From Yoonia sp. (GTDB taxonomy: Bacteria > Pseudomonadota > Alphaproteobacteria > Rhodobacterales > Rhodobacteraceae), in the NCBI RefSeq assembly GCF_030731595.1, contig NZ_JANQTS010000071.1:1-44768 (forward strand): a stretch of 44,768 nt of DNA, in the 5' to 3' direction. Position numbers and translations under genes: made by a program. The notes under the pieces are model-generated. The model was given only the letters and a program-made list of their open reading frames with translations. It ran no database searches and was not told the DNA's origin. Numbering within the stretch: the stretch's first letter is position 1; every line of letters begins with the position of its first letter. Positions 43,173 through 44,768 of the stretch are shown in pieces.

Positions 43173-43274
43173 TCGGCTTGGTGGTTCCTTTACCTGAATG
43201 TGCCATTCCACAGAGGATTGGTTGCGGTTTGGGATGTGTTGCGGCAAGAATTGTAACAACTGCACGAAAGTCTA

Positions 43275-43303
43275 GTTGCATCATCACAAATGCGACCCCA
43301 CAT
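43275..43303 (+). promoter_or_regulatory. Possible heat-shock (RpoH-type) promoter of lon
   Basis: GTTGCAT (43275-43281) and CCCCACAT (43296-43303), with a 14-base gap, resemble the -35 and CCCCAT-type -10 of sigma-32 promoters. They sit about 75 bases before the lon start. lon is a heat-shock gene in many bacteria. The -35 match is weak, so this is tentative. Confidence 0.28.
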
Positions 43304-43378
43304 ATTGAGGCCAAGAGGAGATGCTCCATGTTGCCGCAGTAGCGGGACTGGGCGTCTTGCCAAAAAAGGAAAATGAGC

Positions 43379-44768
43379 ATGCAAGAACCATTGAGTTCAT
43401 CCTACCCTGTCCTGCCGCTGCGCGATATTGTGGTGTTCCCGCATATGATCGTGCCGCTGTTTGTGGGCCGGGAAAAGTCTGTTCGCGCGCTTGAAGAAGT
43501 GATGCAGGACGACAAGCAAATCCTGCTGTCCAGCCAGGTTGACCCCGGTGCAGATGATCCTGATCAAGAGGGCATCTATAAAACCGGTGTTCTGGCCAAT
43601 GTGCTGCAACTGCTGAAACTGCCCGATGGCACAGTAAAGGTGCTGGTCGAAGGGCGCAGCCGTGTGAAGATCACAGGCTTTCTGCCCAATGACAGCTTCT
43701 TTGAAGCATCTTGTGCCTATCTGACCGAAACAATGGGCGATCCTGACGAGGTCGAAGCACTGGTGCGCAATGTCGCGGCAGAGTTCGAGCGCTATGCCAA
43801 GATCAAGAAAAACATCCCCGAAGAGGCGATGGCCGCCGTCGGCGAAGCCACCGAGCCTGCAAAGCTGGCCGATCTGGTTGCAGGTCACCTTGGGATCGAA
43901 GTGGATCAAAAGCAGGGCTTGCTTGAGACTCTGTCCGTGGCTGAACGGCTGGAAAAAGTCTTTGGCATGATGCAGGGCGAAATGTCCGTGCTGCAGGTCG
44001 AGAAAAAGATCAAGACCCGCGTCAAAACCCAGATGGAGCGCACCCAGCGCGAGTACTATTTGAATGAGCAGATGAAGGCCATTCAGAAAGAACTTGGCGA
44101 TGGCGAAGAAGGCCAGAACGAGGTTGACGAGCTTGAAGCCAAGATCGCCGAAACCAAACTGTCCAAGGAAGCCCGCGAAAAGGTCGATGCAGAGCTGAAA
44201 AAGCTCAAGAACATGTCGCCGATGTCTGCGGAAGCGACCGTGGTGCGCAATTATCTGGACTGGATCTTGGGCGTTCCTTGGGGCGTCAAATCACGCACCA
44301 AAAAGGACCTGCACAAGGCGCAAGAGGTGCTTGATAACGACCACTACGGTCTTGAGAAGGTCAAGGAACGCATCGTCGAGTATCTTGCGGTACAACAACG
44401 CTCGGCCAAGCTGAAAGGCCCGATCATGTGTTTGGTCGGCCCTCCAGGTGTGGGTAAAACATCGCTTGGCAAGTCCGTCGCCAAAGCCACAGGGCGCGAA
44501 TTCATTCGCATCTCTTTGGGTGGTGTGCGTGACGAATCCGAAATTCGCGGTCACCGCCGGACCTATATCGGCTCCATGCCCGGTAAGATCATTCAGGCGT
44601 TGAAGAAGGCGAAAACCACGAACCCGCTGATCCTGCTCGATGAGATCGACAAGATGGGGCAGGATTTCCGTGGCGATCCCGCGTCGGCAATGCTCGAGGT
44701 GCTTGATCCAGAGCAGAACAGCACATTCGTCGATCACTATCTTGAGGTCGAATATGACCTGTCGAACG
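43379..44768 (+). CDS. lon: ATP-dependent protease Lon, 5' part, cut by window end
   Basis: The first 463 codons of Lon. The N-terminal substrate-recognition domain starts at SYPVLPLRDIVVFPHMIVPLFVGR; a coiled-coil stretch follows (QREYYLNEQMKAIQKELGD). The AAA+ domain has Walker A in VGPPGVGKTSLGKSVA (about residues 353-368) and Walker B in NPLILLDEIDKMG. The Ser-Lys protease domain is beyond the window. The second of two close ATGs (43379) is preferred, with AAGGA 8 bases upstream; the first (43373) is only 2 bases from it. Confidence 0.95.
   Translation, partial: MQEPLSSSYPVLPLRDIVVFPHMIVPLFVGREKSVRALEEVMQDDKQILLSSQVDPGADDPDQEGIYKTGVLANVLQLLKLPDGTVKVLVEGRSRVKITGFLPNDSFFEASCAYLTETMGDPDEVEALVRNVAAEFERYAKIKKNIPEEAMAAVGEATEPAKLADLVAGHLGIEVDQKQGLLETLSVAERLEKVFGMMQGEMSVLQVEKKIKTRVKTQMERTQREYYLNEQMKAIQKELGDGEEGQNEVDELEAKIAETKLSKEAREKVDAELKKLKNMSPMSAEATVVRNYLDWILGVPWGVKSRTKKDLHKAQEVLDNDHYGLEKVKERIVEYLAVQQRSAKLKGPIMCLVGPPGVGKTSLGKSVAKATGREFIRISLGGVRDESEIRGHRRTYIGSMPGKIIQALKKAKTTNPLILLDEIDKMGQDFRGDPASAMLEVLDPEQNSTFVDHYLEVEYDLSN

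Noticed and set aside
42021..43265. 414-codon minus-strand frame opposite tgt
   Set aside because: It is antisense to a fully conserved tgt with intact catalytic motifs; high GC leaves such frames open.
1..44768. Prophage, insertion sequence, CRISPR-Cas, toxin-antitoxin or RNA gene
   Set aside because: No transposase, integrase, phage structural gene, repeat-spacer array or tRNA/rRNA pattern was recognised in the gaps or frames.

Overview
The window is ordinary chromosomal sequence from an alphaproteobacterium, most likely a marine Rhodobacteraceae member (Roseobacter group). This rests on gene content read from the translations. The block pyrC-pyrE-dnaB-alr-pqiA-radA-cvpA-purF, the surE-pcm-nlpD block, tatABC, form II coxSLM genes with accessory proteins, the DUF2849/DUF934 sulfate-assimilation operon and a DUF1127 protein all fit that group. 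No tRNA, rRNA, CRISPR array, insertion sequence or prophage was seen.

Layout. 1-318: the 3' end of an adenine deaminase gene, with an in-frame TAG. 319-788: no convincing gene. 789-3350 (+): dusA, a TauE/SafE permease and a PhyH-like dioxygenase, convergent with a WYL regulator (3347-4012, -) that lies beside an inverted-repeat cluster. 4218-6701 (+): tatA-tatB-tatC and a DUF815 ATPase, ending in a 12-bp perfect inverted repeat. 6736-20031 (-): read in transcription order, pyrC, pyrE, dnaB, alr, pqiA, radA, cvpA, a tiny membrane ORF, purF, arsC-like, a small unknown, an SDR, surE, pcm and nlpD. 20149-21691: a small membrane protein, a DUF1127 protein and an unclassified alpha/beta-hydrolase-like protein. 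21797-23020 (-): a glutaryl-CoA dehydrogenase-like gene. 23224-29019 (+): xdhC-like, molybdopterin-binding protein, then coxS, coxL and coxM, closed by a strong bidirectional terminator. 29081-29626 (-): infC, apparently starting at AUA. 29825-30400 (+): a membrane-anchored protein with a long Ala/Glu repeat helix.

30474-35857 (-) is an assimilatory sulfate-reduction operon: cysG, DUF2849, sulfite reductase, cysH, DUF934 and ferredoxin-NADP reductase. An Lrp/AsnC regulator is divergent from it, and an AT-rich palindrome lies between. 36554-37717 (+) is a two-gene envelope operon (small lipoprotein plus DUF2145 protein) behind a promoter bracketed by two identical 13-bp palindromes. The rest holds a cytochrome P450 (-), a cobalamin-binding SCHIC-type regulator (+), tpiA, a TfoX-N protein, an ErpA/IscA-type protein and a DUF59/SufT protein (all -), tgt (+), and the 5' part of lon (+), cut by the window end.

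Most of this is housekeeping. No complete new system is obvious. The items most worth following are the dual-operator lipoprotein/DUF2145 operon, the Ala/Glu-repeat protein, the AUA start of infC, the broken adenine deaminase gene, and the alpha/beta-hydrolase-like protein with Asp at the nucleophile elbow.
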